DNA from: RYN-230 sp963770545
Lineage (GTDB): Bacteria; Actinomycetota; Actinomycetes; Streptosporangiales; Streptosporangiaceae
DNA length: 64,000 nt
NCBI GenBank assembly: GCA_963770545.1
Contig: CAVYQF010000025.1
Span: forward strand, 1-64,000
Direction: 5' to 3'
Shown here: piece after piece, positions 1 through 8,380 of the stretch
Layout of the letters: each line of letters begins with the position of its first letter
Numbering within the stretch: the stretch's first letter is position 1
Program-made: the position numbers and the translations under genes
The notes under the pieces: model-generated
The model's input: the letters and a program-made list of their open reading frames with translations, nothing else
Databases searched by the model: none
What the model was told of the DNA's origin: nothing

Positions 1-1200
1 CAGCTTCAAGATTGTCGGGGCGACCTGGGTCGTCTCCACCGGGTGGCCTGACTGGCCAGGCTGGACGGTGCCCGGCGCATAGACGACGAGCGGAACGTCC
101 CGATCGCCCGGGTTGTCGCCGCCGTGCTCGGCGATCTTCGTGCCGGTCGTGTAGATCGTGCCGACCTGCGCGATCGCGAACACGTCCGGGTGGTGCGGGT
201 CGGAGAACGGTACGCCGAAGAATTTCGCCGACTGGTGGCCGGCGAAGATCTCCCGGAGGCCGGAGTGCTGGACGGTGATCGTCTGGCCGGCGTAGTTGAC
301 CGCCGGGGCGGTATGCGCCCACAGGTAGTTCTTGACGAAGTCGGTCGCCGCCTGCGAGCGGTCCGACAGCCACCAGAGCAGCCCGTCGTCGTCGGCCTCC
401 TGGACGACCAGCGTCGGGCTGCTCGGATGCTTTGCGGCCCAGGCGGCGTTGACGCCGGCAATGATCGGGCCGTCGTCGATCCGCTGCAGCTGGTTGTCAT
501 CCACCGGCGACTGGCCGTGCTTGGCCGTCAGTATGATCGCCGTCGAGTGGGCCTCACCGTCGGCCTGGATCGTGTCGGCCACCCGCTGCAGGGCGTCATT
601 GACGTAGTTGAGCGCGCTGCGGAGCAGCGGGCCCGGCACCTGCTGGCCGTCCACGGTCACGTACCCGCCGCGCAGCGACGGTCCCTCGGTGTACTTGCCC
701 TGCGCATTCGGGCCGATCAGCACCGCCGGGGAGCTCTTCAGCTTCTCCGCGGTCGAGACGGTCTGGAAGTTCATTCCGTAGATCGCCGGCGTGCCGACCT
801 TCGGCCCCTTGCCGGAGTGCTCGTAGCCGTTAATCCAGTTGATGACCGCCTGGACCTTGTAGGAGTCGTATTGCTTGGTCGCGGCGTTGTCGGCCGTCCA
901 CGCGTCGTCCACCGGGTATGGCACGCCGTTCGGCTCGACCGCCTGCGAGTCGATCTCCGGCCCGAAGAAGTCGTCGATGCTCACGCCGTTCGAGCCCGGG
1001 CCGTTGAACGACGTGTAGATCGCGTGCTTGTCAGACCAGGCCGTTCGCATGCCGGCGTTGTGGATCACCTGGAAGATCGTGTTGACTCCCACGTAGTCCC
1101 ACGGCTGAATCGGCTTGCAGGTCTTCGGATTGACCGGGTACGTCGCTGGGTTCAGGCCCGACTGCGGGTGCGCACTCAGGTTCATGATCAAGGCCGGGTT
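1..1200 (-). pseudogene. Alkaline phosphatase family protein, C-terminal part (split by insertion, runs off left edge)
   Basis: Reading the minus strand from 1200 to 1 gives one open frame of about 400 residues with no stop. It begins NPALIMNLS and contains typical secreted phosphatase/phosphodiesterase text, including the metal-site motif EHGGDNPGDRDVPL near the window edge. The frame has no start of its own. Joined to the N-terminal part that ends at 4457 it reads SPINPALIMNLS without a gap, so this is the downstream half of a gene interrupted by the IS block at 1201-4456. The family hydrolyses phosphomonoesters or phosphodiesters outside the cell. Because the stop codon lies beyond the window, the full length and end are unknown. 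The product is almost certainly inactive in this genome. Confidence 0.85.
1195..1200. repeat. Target-site duplication, left copy (CGGGTT)
   Basis: CGGGTT occurs directly outside the left end of the ISAzo13 element and again at 4457-4462 outside its right end. Removing one copy together with 1201-4456 restores the phosphatase frame exactly, which supports these as the duplicated target bases. No comparable longer repeat was seen. Confidence 0.75.
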
Positions 1201-1216
1201 GGGGGATCGTCGATTA

Positions 1217-1926
1217 TTAACGCGCTGGTTTGGTCTTGGGCGTGAGCGTGATGCCCTGGGCTGTTGCGTATGCGGTGAGATCGGCCAGGGTGGTGAGCGG
1301 GGTCGTGGCGGGCTCGATGGTGTGGCCAGCCCGTGCCAGCAGCGGCTTGACCTGCCGTTCGGCTGTGCCGATGGTATTGGGCGCGACGCCGAAGAGTTCG
1401 GCGAGGACGGCCCGGGGCACTCCCAGGTGCTGCCGCATGATGGTGACCAGGGTTTTCTCCGGGAGGCTCATTGCCTGGGGGTGGCCGCCGGCGCGCCGGC
1501 GGGTTGCCGGGCCGCCGCGTGCGACGTGGCGGTCGGCTTCGCGCTGGGCCTGGTAGGGGATGGCCAGCGCGGCGGTGAGCCGGTCCCAGTTGCTGGCCGT
1601 CATCCCGGTCAGGGCCGGATGGGCCCAGCCGGGGCGTTCGCCGCGGCCGGGCTGGGGCGCTGACGCTGGCGCCGGGGCGGGCGGCGCGGGATAAAGGGTG
1701 TAGTTCCAGTCGCCGTGCCAGTCGTGGCGGTGGAGGGGTAGCGCTGCCATCTGCTCGCTGCTGATCTTTGCCCCGGGCGGGTAGGTCGCGGTGTCCAGTT
1801 CAGCGTGGACGCGTAACCCGGCGCGGGTGGTGGTCGCAGCGATGGCCTGGATGATGATCTCGTGGCTGGTCAGGGGCCTGCCCCGCCAGTTCATGGTGAT
1901 GTGGGAAAAGAGCCGGTGCTCGATCT
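1217..1926 (-). pseudogene. ISAzo13 family transposase, C-terminal part
   Basis: This is the continuation of the split transposase. The frame restarts at IEHRLFSHITMNWRGRPLTS, exactly the text expected after TSKWNK, and runs about 235 residues to a stop at 1217. It includes EIIIQAI and the late segment with APNTIGTAERQV. An internal ATG (MNWRGR, 1894) could be mistaken for an independent start, but homology shows it is an internal residue. The junction with the IS110 element is at the dinucleotide CT (1925-1926). Confidence 0.85.
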
Positions 1927-2006
1927 GGGGTGAAATACGGCTGGATCGTGGGCAGGCGTCAGCTGGCCAGGTCGGGGCACTGGCCGATGGGGCTGCGGCC
2001 TATGGG

Positions 2007-3242
2007 TTAGGCGGCAGCGTTGAGCTGGATGGTGTAGCCGAGTTTCTCCAGCTGGCTGATCAGGCGGCGGGCCTGGTGCTCGGCGTCCTGACGGGAAGTG
2101 AAGTAGTCCGCGCCGAGGTCGGTGAAGACCTCCCCGGTGGTGAGCAGGTGCCAGATCACATCGAGGAGGCTGTGGGCGACCGCGACGGCGGCCTTGTTCG
2201 GGCCCCTGCGACGGGCTATCTGCCGGTACTGGGCGCCGAAGTAGCTGTTCTTGGTCCGCGCTGCAGCCCGGGCCGACTCGATCAAGGTGCGCCGCAGCCA
2301 CGGGTTGCCTGGCGTTGTAGCCACGCGGCGGCGCTTGCCGGCCGACTCGTGGTTGCCCGGGCAGAGCCCCGCCCACGAGGCCAGGTGCGCCTGACTGGGG
2401 AAGCAGCTCATGTCCGCGCCGGTCTCGGCGATGATGACCTCCACGCTCCTGCGGTCTAGCCCGGGAACCTCAGCCAGCAGCCTGGCCGCTGACGGGTAAC
2501 GCTCGGCAACCCGCGCGGCGATCTGGTGGTCAAGCGCCTCGATCGTCGCATCAAGGAAGTCGAGATGGGCCAGGATACGAGCCGCGACAATGGCGTGATG
2601 CCCGCCGAAGTGGCCGTCCAATGCGGCGGTCAGCTGCGGGATCTTCGGCCGCAACTTGCCCTTGGCCAGATCGGCCAGCGCCGCCGGGTCGCGCTGTCCG
2701 GCGATCAGCGCCTCGACCATCGCCCGCCCGGACTGGGTCAGCACTTTCGAGGCGACGGAGGTGAGCTTGATCCCGGCGTCCTGAAGCACCTTCTCCAGCC
2801 TGGCAATCTCGGCGGCCCGGACGTCAACCTGCTTCTTGCGGTAGCGCGTCAGCTCCCGCAGCTCCCGGATCGGCGGCGGCGGCACGAAGCTGGGCCGCAC
2901 CATCCCGTGCGCGGCCACGTCAGCCAGCCACTCAGCGTCGGACATATCGGTCTTGCGGCCCGGGACGTTCTTGACGTGATAGGCGTTGCACAACCACACC
3001 AGGAACCGGTCTTCCAGCGCGTAATAGACAGGCTTCCAGTACACGCCGGTCGCCTCCATCGCGGCCAGCGTGACCTCCCGCCCGGCCAGCCACCCGGCCA
3101 GGGCAGCCAGCCCGCCGGTGGTCGTGTCAAACCGGGCCTTCTCCGTCCGCACGCCGCCGCGCGGCCCCGGCGTCCGCACGCTCACCGTCACCTGGTCGCG
3201 GTGCACATCCAGGCCGGCCACCCGGTCGTGGATCTGCTCCAT
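2007..3242 (-). CDS. IS110 family transposase (DEDD recombinase)
   Basis: A 411-residue protein starting MEQIHDRVAGLDVHRDQ after a strong SD (GAGGAGGAAG). I preferred this ATG over an in-frame one 38 codons upstream. The N-terminal RuvC-like domain shows the expected acidic residues: Asp in AGLDVHRD, Glu in MEATGVYWK, and two Asp in KTDMSDAEW. A coiled linker follows, and the C-terminal Transposase_20 domain has VPGLDRRSVEVIIAETG and the catalytic serine region NHESAGKRR. It appears full length and free of frameshifts, so the element may still be active. IS110 recombinases use a bridge RNA from the element to recognise target and donor DNA. The gene lies alone in its element. Confidence 0.93.
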   Translation of the reverse strand: MEQIHDRVAGLDVHRDQVTVSVRTPGPRGGVRTEKARFDTTTGGLAALAGWLAGREVTLAAMEATGVYWKPVYYALEDRFLVWLCNAYHVKNVPGRKTDMSDAEWLADVAAHGMVRPSFVPPPPIRELRELTRYRKKQVDVRAAEIARLEKVLQDAGIKLTSVASKVLTQSGRAMVEALIAGQRDPAALADLAKGKLRPKIPQLTAALDGHFGGHHAIVAARILAHLDFLDATIEALDHQIAARVAERYPSAARLLAEVPGLDRRSVEVIIAETGADMSCFPSQAHLASWAGLCPGNHESAGKRRRVATTPGNPWLRRTLIESARAAARTKNSYFGAQYRQIARRRGPNKAAVAVAHSLLDVIWHLLTTGEVFTDLGADYFTSRQDAEHQARRLISQLEKLGYTIQLNAAA

Positions 3243-3458
3243 GGCTTCCTCCTCGCTCGAGTCGATGGACAACCCGCCGGGGAGGACCTGGCAGTTAACC
3301 GAATCTGGGGTTCGTGCTCGCAGCGACAATCCCAGGCCCCGCGGGTCCTGCGCCACACTTGTTACGGACTCTCAGCGCTCCACTATCGAGACAGCGACCG
3401 CGCCCGGCAGGCATCGTGAGCATTTCATCGCTCCGGGGCGGCCACCAGGCCATACCCG
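3243..3458 (-). ncRNA. Candidate bridge RNA region of the IS110 element
   Basis: These 216 nt lie between the outer end of the IS110 element and its transposase start. In IS110-group elements this position encodes the bridge RNA. On the plus strand, GCTCCACT followed directly by ATCGAG (3377-3390) resembles the two sides of the actual target: TTCCACT right of the core, and ATCGAG as the complement of CTCGAT left of it. ATCTGGGGT at 3303-3311 repeats the left junction at 1923-1931. These matches are short and partly imperfect. The RNA itself, its ends and its fold are inferred from family knowledge, not seen. Confidence 0.45.
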
Positions 3459-4424
3459 CTTGTTCCACTTGGACGTGCCGGGCGGGAAATGGCACGCGGT
3501 GATCTCCAGTCCGGTTTCCAGGGCGAGCGCGGCCAGTTCGGTCTTCCAGGCCCGGGTCCGGGTGCTGTTCGAGCCGCCTGAGTCGGCGGTGATCAGCAGC
3601 CGCCGCGCACGGGGATAAGCGGCCTGGCCCGCGTGGTTCCACCAGCGGCGGATCGACTCGGCAGCGAACTGCGCGGTGTCGTGGTCCGTGCCGACGTTCA
3701 CCCAGCCGGTGTCCGCGGCCAGGTCGTAGATGCCGTATGGGATGGCCTTGCCCAGCTCCAGGTCGGGGAAGTCGTGGTCATTGACCCGGACGGGGTCGCC
3801 CGCTGGCCGCCACTCACGGCCGCCATTGTGATAATTGCCGACCAGCTCTTTCTTCTTGGTGTCCACGCTGACGACTGGTTCCCCGGCGTCCCGGTGGTCC
3901 CTGACCTGCTCATTGAGGTAACGGAACTGCGCATCCCGGTCAGGGCTCTGCTTCCCCTCCAGGGCCTTAGCGTTGCCCTGCAGGCTGAAACCCTCCTCGT
4001 GCAGCAGGTCCGCCACCGTGTCCGCGCCCGCGCGGTGGCCCTGCCGGGTGAGCTCGGCGGACAGTGCGCGCAGCGATTTCGTCGTCCACCGCAGCGGCGA
4101 CATCGGGTCCCCGCGCTCATCGGGCTCCACCAGCGCCAGGAGCGCCGGACGCAGCCCCGGGTCCAGGTCAGCCAGCCGCTTGCGGCCCCCGCCGGGTTTG
4201 CGGGCCCGGCCCAGCGGGGGGGTGCCGGCGTCCAGTTCACTGACGCCCAGCGACACGGTGGCCTCGCGGACCCCGGCGGCGAGTGCCACCACGCGGATTC
4301 CCCCATGACCCAGGGCCCGGGCTTCGGCCCCCATCAGCAGCCGTCGCTGCCGCTCATCCAGGTGCGGGAAGATCGCCCCGAACTTCGCCGCCAGCGTCTC
4401 CCTGGTTCCCTCTGCCACGCTCAT
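3459..4424 (-). pseudogene. ISAzo13 family transposase, N-terminal part
   Basis: This is the first 322 residues of an ISAzo13-type transposase, starting MSVAEGTRETLAAKF. Characteristic family stretches are present: KPGGGRKRL, PMSPLRWTTKSL, VSVDTKKKELVGNYHN and ITADSGGSN. It ends at HFPPGTSKWNK, where family members continue IEHRLFSHIT. After the lysine codon at 3459-3461 the sequence changes to IS110 DNA and a foreign tail of about 30 residues follows before a stop. The missing C-terminal part is found intact at 1217-1926. The gene cannot make a functional transposase in this arrangement unless the IS110 element excises precisely. Confidence 0.88.
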
Positions 4425-4456
4425 AGCACATCATGAACCAGAATCCCCAGAAACTA

Positions 4457-4462
4457 CGGGTT
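4457..4462. repeat. Target-site duplication, right copy (CGGGTT)
   Basis: This is the second copy of the 6-bp direct repeat described at 1195-1200. It lies at the right boundary of the ISAzo13 element, immediately after the TAG that ends the truncated phosphatase reading frame. Confidence 0.75.
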
Positions 4463-4951
4463 AATCGGAGACAAGCCCTTGGTGTCAACGCCGCCCGGGT
4501 AGATCGAGCCGCCCTCATCGAACGAGGGGAAGGTGTTGCCGCTCCCGTTATGCAGTAGGTCCGGCACGGCCGGAAGCTTGTCGTCCGGCGAGTCGTAGAT
4601 CACGTCGCCGCCCGGGACCGGCCCGGAGCAGTTCGTCGTCCCCGGCGGGAAGACACCGTGGCTGTACTCGTCGTCGTAGTAGATGCCGGTGAGCTTCGGG
4701 TCGGCGCCGGTCATCAGCGCCGTGCCGCCCGGATCGGAGTCCGACGGGTCGGCGGTCTGCGCGTCGGTGTATTCAGCGCCGCCGGTGGCCAGCCGCGCGA
4801 GCTCCGAGTTGGGATGGTGGGCGACGTACCAGTCCAGGTCGGACTGGTGCATGCCGTTAACCGATATCAGCAGCACGTGCTTGATCTGAGCGTGGCCAGC
4901 AGCGAAGGCGCTGGAGGAAGACAGCGCTAGTGGGGCCGCCGCGATCGCCAA
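4457..4951 (-). pseudogene. Alkaline phosphatase family protein, N-terminal part (split by insertion)
   Basis: About 165 residues with a hydrophobic signal-like start (PLALSSSSAFAAGHA) followed by KHVLLISVNGMHQSDL and PSDSDPGGTALMTG, the metal and nucleophile region of the alkaline phosphatase superfamily. It reads to LSPINP and then meets a TAG supplied by the inserted ISAzo13 element. The usual first metal ligand in VDGMH is Asn here (VNGMH), which may mean the enzyme was already weak. A strong SD (AGGGAG, 5002-5007) sits before a TTG at 4994, but that start is one base out of frame with the body. Either the signal peptide carries a frameshift or the real start is the TTG at 4951. The rest of the gene is at 1-1200. 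Confidence 0.85.
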
Positions 4952-4996
4952 CGCAGCGACTCCTGGCCGTCGCGACTTTCGTTCGCGAGTTCAAAT

Positions 4997-5468
4997 GTTC
5001 GCTCCCTTCGCCAGAATCGATCCCTGGATCGTATGGGCCGTGTTCAAACGCTTCCTTACCAAGCGATGACGCGCATGTGTCGGGCAGATCACGCAGCGAG
5101 TCGATCTTGCTAACTCTCGTGCGGTGCAGCCTGCCGCGAGTCTGGACCTGGCGGCCTGCGGCCGAGGGTGGGCGTCTACGGGAGATGGAGAGGAGCAGGG
5201 CACGGAAGCGGTCCATACCGCCTGGGTCCGCCCCGGGCAGTCGTAACCGCTGCGCTTCCCAAGCTGATAGTGCGAGTTCGATTCCCGTCACCCGCTCTTA
5301 CCGTGAAGGCCCAGGCCAGGGGCCGCAATGCCGAGCCCGTGGCTTGGCATCCTCACCTGCTGTCGGTGCGCGCGTCCATTTTGGCCTTGCTGATCATCCG
5401 GCGTGTGTCGCGTTGGGCCGCCTCGCGCCAGGGATTGGTTGACTGTCCCGGAGCATGACGCGGCACTT
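4997..5468. other. Intergenic stretch with tRNA scar
   Basis: This stretch lies between the phosphatase remnant and the GNAT gene. The only recognisable feature is the 3' half of a tRNA-Gly at 5254-5296. The remaining bases gave no convincing protein, repeat or integrase remnant on either strand. Confidence 0.5.
5254..5296 (+). other. 3' fragment of tRNA-Gly(CCC), putative attachment site
   Basis: The bases run from the anticodon loop (TTCCCAA, anticodon CCC) through the 3' anticodon stem GCTGA, the variable region, the T-loop TTCGATT and the acceptor strand CACCCGC. No partner GCGGGTG or D-arm exists upstream, and the 5' anticodon stem does not pair, so only the 3' half is present. One T-stem pair is a mismatch. 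Such fragments are classical att sites left by integrases that recombine in the anticodon loop. With this orientation the integrated DNA would lie to the left and the intact tRNA beyond the left window edge. Confidence 0.6.
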
Positions 5469-6056
5469 CTAGGCGGAGATGCGCAGACGCATGACCCAGC
5501 GCCACTTGGCGATGCGACGGTCGCGGACGAATCCGAACTCTTCGAACAGGCTCTCTGGCCCGGTATGCAGATAGGCACCACGTTGCGGGTCACGTCCAGC
5601 CACCTGCTCGGGGTAGGCCTCGACCACGCCTCCGCCAGCATGCGCTATCACGGCCAGCACCGCGGCAACTCCGGCCCGCGCCACGCCTTCGCGGCGGGAC
5701 CCGGAGCCGGTGAACAAGCAGCCGATACGCCAGTCAGGCAACTCGGCTAGGCCCTTCTCATAGGCCTTGGGGTTCTTGATGGTAGCCACCTCGGCCGGCG
5801 GCCCGTACTGACACCACCCCACGCAGCGACCCTCGTGATAGACGAGCATCTGGTGGATAGTGCCGTTGTTCACATGAGCGAGTTTGGCCTCGCGGTTTCC
5901 CGCCGCGGTGCTGTCCTTGCTGATGCCCCCGGGATGAAAGCCCATGCACCAGCAGCCACCCCAGACACCGTTGTTCGCCTCAACGAGTGCGGCGAAGTCA
6001 TCCCAGGTACCGGGCGTGAGCAGACGCGTCGTGTACTGGGTCACAGCCGATGTCAC
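5469..6056 (-). CDS. GNAT family N-acetyltransferase
   Basis: About 195 residues from a GTG start (VTSAVTQYTTRLLTP), preceded by GGAGGAGAGCAGGAC. A longer in-frame start upstream adds 35 residues of low-complexity text and is less likely. The protein matches an actinobacterial acetyltransferase type with an ANNGVWGGCWCMGFHP segment, a central YHEGRCVGWCQYG strand and the acetyl-CoA loop region GSGSRREGVARAGVAAVL. The usual loop is R/Q-x-x-G-x-G/A, here RREGVA. The substrate cannot be predicted. It stands alone, convergent with nothing, in an accessory region beside the tRNA scar. Confidence 0.72.
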   Translation of the reverse strand: MTSAVTQYTTRLLTPGTWDDFAALVEANNGVWGGCWCMGFHPGGISKDSTAAGNREAKLAHVNNGTIHQMLVYHEGRCVGWCQYGPPAEVATIKNPKAYEKGLAELPDWRIGCLFTGSGSRREGVARAGVAAVLAVIAHAGGGVVEAYPEQVAGRDPQRGAYLHTGPESLFEEFGFVRDRRIAKWRWVMRLRISA

Positions 6057-6524
6057 CGTCCTGCTCTCCTCCAGCTCCCGCCCTGGCGGCCCCGGACCAG
6101 AAACAGACGGCCCGAAATCACGACCATGCTGGGGTCGTTCATATGGGGCGCGCGCGGCCACGTCAAGCTTGCGCCGACCGCGTGCGCCGGTGGCGGTGGC
6201 GCCGCGGCGCGAGTCTTGATACCAGGAGGACGACGTTAATCAGCTCACCATGGTCGCCGCCGTTACAGTGTGCCCATGTCCATGTCCGATACGGGTCATC
6301 GCGGACGTTGGCTAGCCAGCATCAGGGACGCCACCACTGTCGCGGAGTGGGCCTCAAGCCGGCATCTGCCGCCTCCGGACCATGAGCCAGGCCCGGGCTG
6401 CCCTCGTGATCAATTAGCAGCGATTAGCCACGGTCAAAGGTGGTCTATCGCGAGCCGAAGATGCACGATCGCACAAGCGTACTATTGACAACACGCAGCA
6501 TCGAGCCAGGTGCAGGAGGTTACG
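6057..6524. other. Non-coding stretch, nothing recognised
   Basis: This lies between divergently arranged genes. It presumably carries both promoters, but I could not identify a convincing -35/-10 pair, repeat or RNA. Short open frames here have poor third-position GC bias and no SD. Confidence 0.4.
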
Positions 6525-7019
6525 ATGAGACGACGAGTGCATCGGCGGAACCTGGCGGTATGGGATTCCTCTGGCCGGGCTGGGAGCTCTTGGCTCACGC
6601 GTCCCCCCCGGAACAGGCCGGTCCGCAGGTTTATCCGGACCAGCGCGCTGCTGGCCGTCCTCGGTTTGGTGCGGTTCGCGGGCGGCGCATGGCCGCGCGG
6701 GCGGCTCGTTCTGGCCGGGGCGGTCCTCACGGCGGCCGGCATCATGCTGCGCAGCCAGCCAGCGGGCGTGGTTCTCCTCCCCGGACTCCTGCTTATCTTC
6801 TCCGCCCCGCTGATGCCTGCCCTCCCTAAGGCGGACCGCAAGCGGAACTCCGAGCTGGCGCGAGAGCTGGCCGCATACTCAACCCCCGCCCAGCGGTGCG
6901 ATCTTGAAGCGACTCTCGACCAGTACCCGGCCGAAAACACCTCCGAACTGCGTGCCATCCTCGCGGATCAAGCTCGGGCTGGCGTTTCCCAGAGGATGGC
7001 TGGCGCGGGACGCTACTGA
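6525..7019 (+). CDS. Hypothetical membrane protein
   Basis: A 164-residue protein starting MRRRVHRRN after the SD GGAGG (5 nt spacing), which selects this ATG over an in-frame one 15 bases upstream. The first 45 residues are strongly basic. Two hydrophobic segments follow (around ALLAVLGLVRFA and LVLAGAVLTAAGIML plus VVLLPGLLLIF), and then a soluble tail rich in Arg, Asp and Glu. I recognise no family. It lies directly upstream of the IS5-family element, whose left end begins about 80 bp after its stop, so the original neighbour on the right may have been displaced. Confidence 0.55.
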   Translation: MRRRVHRRNLAVWDSSGRAGSSWLTRPPRNRPVRRFIRTSALLAVLGLVRFAGGAWPRGRLVLAGAVLTAAGIMLRSQPAGVVLLPGLLLIFSAPLMPALPKADRKRNSELARELAAYSTPAQRCDLEATLDQYPAENTSELRAILADQARAGVSQRMAGAGRY

Positions 7020-7100
7020 GCCAGCGTCCCAAAGGCGGCATGCCCACGACGAGGGCAGGGCGCATCGACCCCTTCCCGCCCCCGGCGCCTTGGTCCAGCA

Positions 7101-8112
7101 GCACTGAGGTGATCTCAGCGATTTTCATTTGATGTAGCCGTGTTCGAAATGGGTCAAGACGAGCGCTGCACGGGCGATGCCGCCGATCTTGCCTGGGCTG
7201 GCGGTGATGTGCTGGAGGGTACGCCAGCGGCCGGTGAGCAGGGCGAACCCGCGCTCGCCCAGGCAGCGCAACGAACGCTGGATAGCGTTGCGGGTGCGGG
7301 TGTCAATATCGAGTTCCTGCCCGTCTGCGGGCTGTTTGACCGGGATGTGAACTCCGATGCCCGCGCCGTCGTAGCCCGGGTCGGCGAGAGCGGGCAGGCC
7401 AGCCGCGGCGCCCTGGTATAGCGCGGGGAGGGCATGGAGGCGGGCGGCGGTAATGTCGTGCACCGAGCCCGGCTCCGCGTCGGAGAGCCATAGCGGGAAC
7501 CCACAGGGGTGAACACCGCTTGGACGTTACCGCCATGAGCGTGTGCCTTGCCGGAATACCACAGGTCGATGACCTCGCCTTTCACGCTGATGGTCTTCTC
7601 CCGGCACCGGTCCGCGGGGATGATCTTGCCGTCCAGGATCACGTGCGGGAGACCTTCGTCCTGAGCCCGTTCCAGCGCCTTGCGCAGATCCGGGGCCTGG
7701 GCGGCGAGCACGGCGATTACCTCGTCCAGATAACGGCAGGCGGTGGCCCGCGAGATGCCGTGATCGCGGGCCAGTGCGTCGGGGGTGGTGCGGTCGCGGA
7801 ACCAGCGCAGCCCCAGCACGGCCTGCCAGAAGCAGGTCAGCGCCCGGCTGCCCCGCGGGGTGCCGCGGCGGCGCTCGGCCAGAAGCAGCTTTGCGGTGAA
7901 CTGCGCCAGTTCCCTGGGGACGTCGAGCGTGGCACGATAGGCGATCACGTGGAGCCTTTCAGCGGAAGACGATCTTGTGGTGAGACCTCTTCTACTGGGG
8001 CTCCACGCCCATGTCCGGGCAGTCCGGTTCGTCCGCGTGTCTGCCCGGGTGCACTCCCCTGGGTGGGATAAAGCCCGCCTGTCCGAACTATTTGACTGAG
8101 ATCACACTGTGC
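7101..8112 (-). mobile_element. IS5-family insertion sequence with inverted repeats
   Basis: An element of about 1.0 kb. The left tip reads GCACTGAGGTGATCTCAG and the right tip read inward GCACAGTGTGATCTCAG, so both share GCAC and a perfect GTGATCTCAG with one gap between. The single transposase reading frame on the minus strand is broken in two (see 7125-7948). I could not find a clear target duplication outside the repeats, so the exact outer bases may be off by a few nucleotides. Confidence 0.7.
7125..7948 (-). pseudogene. IS5 family transposase, frameshifted
   Basis: The first frame begins MIAYRATLDVPRELAQF, has a helix-turn-helix (DALARDHGISRATACRYL) and the first DDE strand VILDGKIIPADR, and reads to GNVQAVFTP. 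After that the correct continuation, GFPLWLSDAEPGSVHDITAAR, is found one frame over and runs to EHGYIK at 7125. One base appears to be missing near 7500 (CCTGTGGG where CCTGNTGGG would fit). Some IS5 groups use programmed frameshifting, but no good slippery run is visible here, so a decay mutation is more likely. Together the parts cover a normal-length DDE transposase of the Tnp_4 type. Confidence 0.8.
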
Positions 8113-8380
8113 CTGCGCTCCGGATCCGCAGCCGGCCTCCAGCACCACGGCACCGTTCAGGTTGCCGGGGACCAGTGCCCTGAGCGCAGGCCGTTCCAGG
8201 AGCCCGTTGAAGGGCCCATCGTCGGTAGTGGATGACCAGACTTACGCCAGCTGGTCGTAGGCCTCGCGCGTTCTCTTCGTATGTTCAGCCTGGCTGGCTG
8301 GCCTTTTTCTGGTCATCCGCAGATTTTAGCGAGGGCCGGCCGGATGGGTCAGTATCGCCCGATACGGCGCGGTGGCTGTC

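Larger units (their letters stand above)
1925..3458 (-). mobile_element. IS110-family insertion sequence nested inside ISAzo13
   Basis: The element is about 1.53 kb and interrupts the ISAzo13 transposase between the codons of TSKWNK and IEHR. The only sequence shared by both junctions is the dinucleotide CT (1925-1926 and 3459-3460; AG on the transposase strand). This fits IS110 elements, which recombine at a 2-bp core and have no ordinary terminal inverted repeats. The non-coding stretch upstream of the transposase (3243-3458, 216 nt) is much longer than the downstream one (about 80 nt). That layout is typical of the IS110 group rather than the IS1111 group. Confidence 0.85.
1201..4456 (-). 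mobile_element. ISAzo13-family insertion sequence, disrupted by a nested IS110 element
   Basis: The element is bounded by the CGGGTT duplication and holds a single transposase gene on the minus strand, now in two pieces (3459-4424 and 1217-1926). The two ends share only a short inverted match near the tips (GGGGGATC at the left, GGGGATTC read inward from the right), so the terminal repeats are imperfect. Without the nested IS110 the element would be about 1.7 kb. It inserted into the phosphatase gene and was later hit by IS110, so the order of events can be read directly from the sequence. Confidence 0.85.

Noticed and set aside
5300..5468. Possible integrase remnant beside the tRNA fragment
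   Set aside because: No tyrosine- or serine-recombinase motif could be read in any frame in this stretch.
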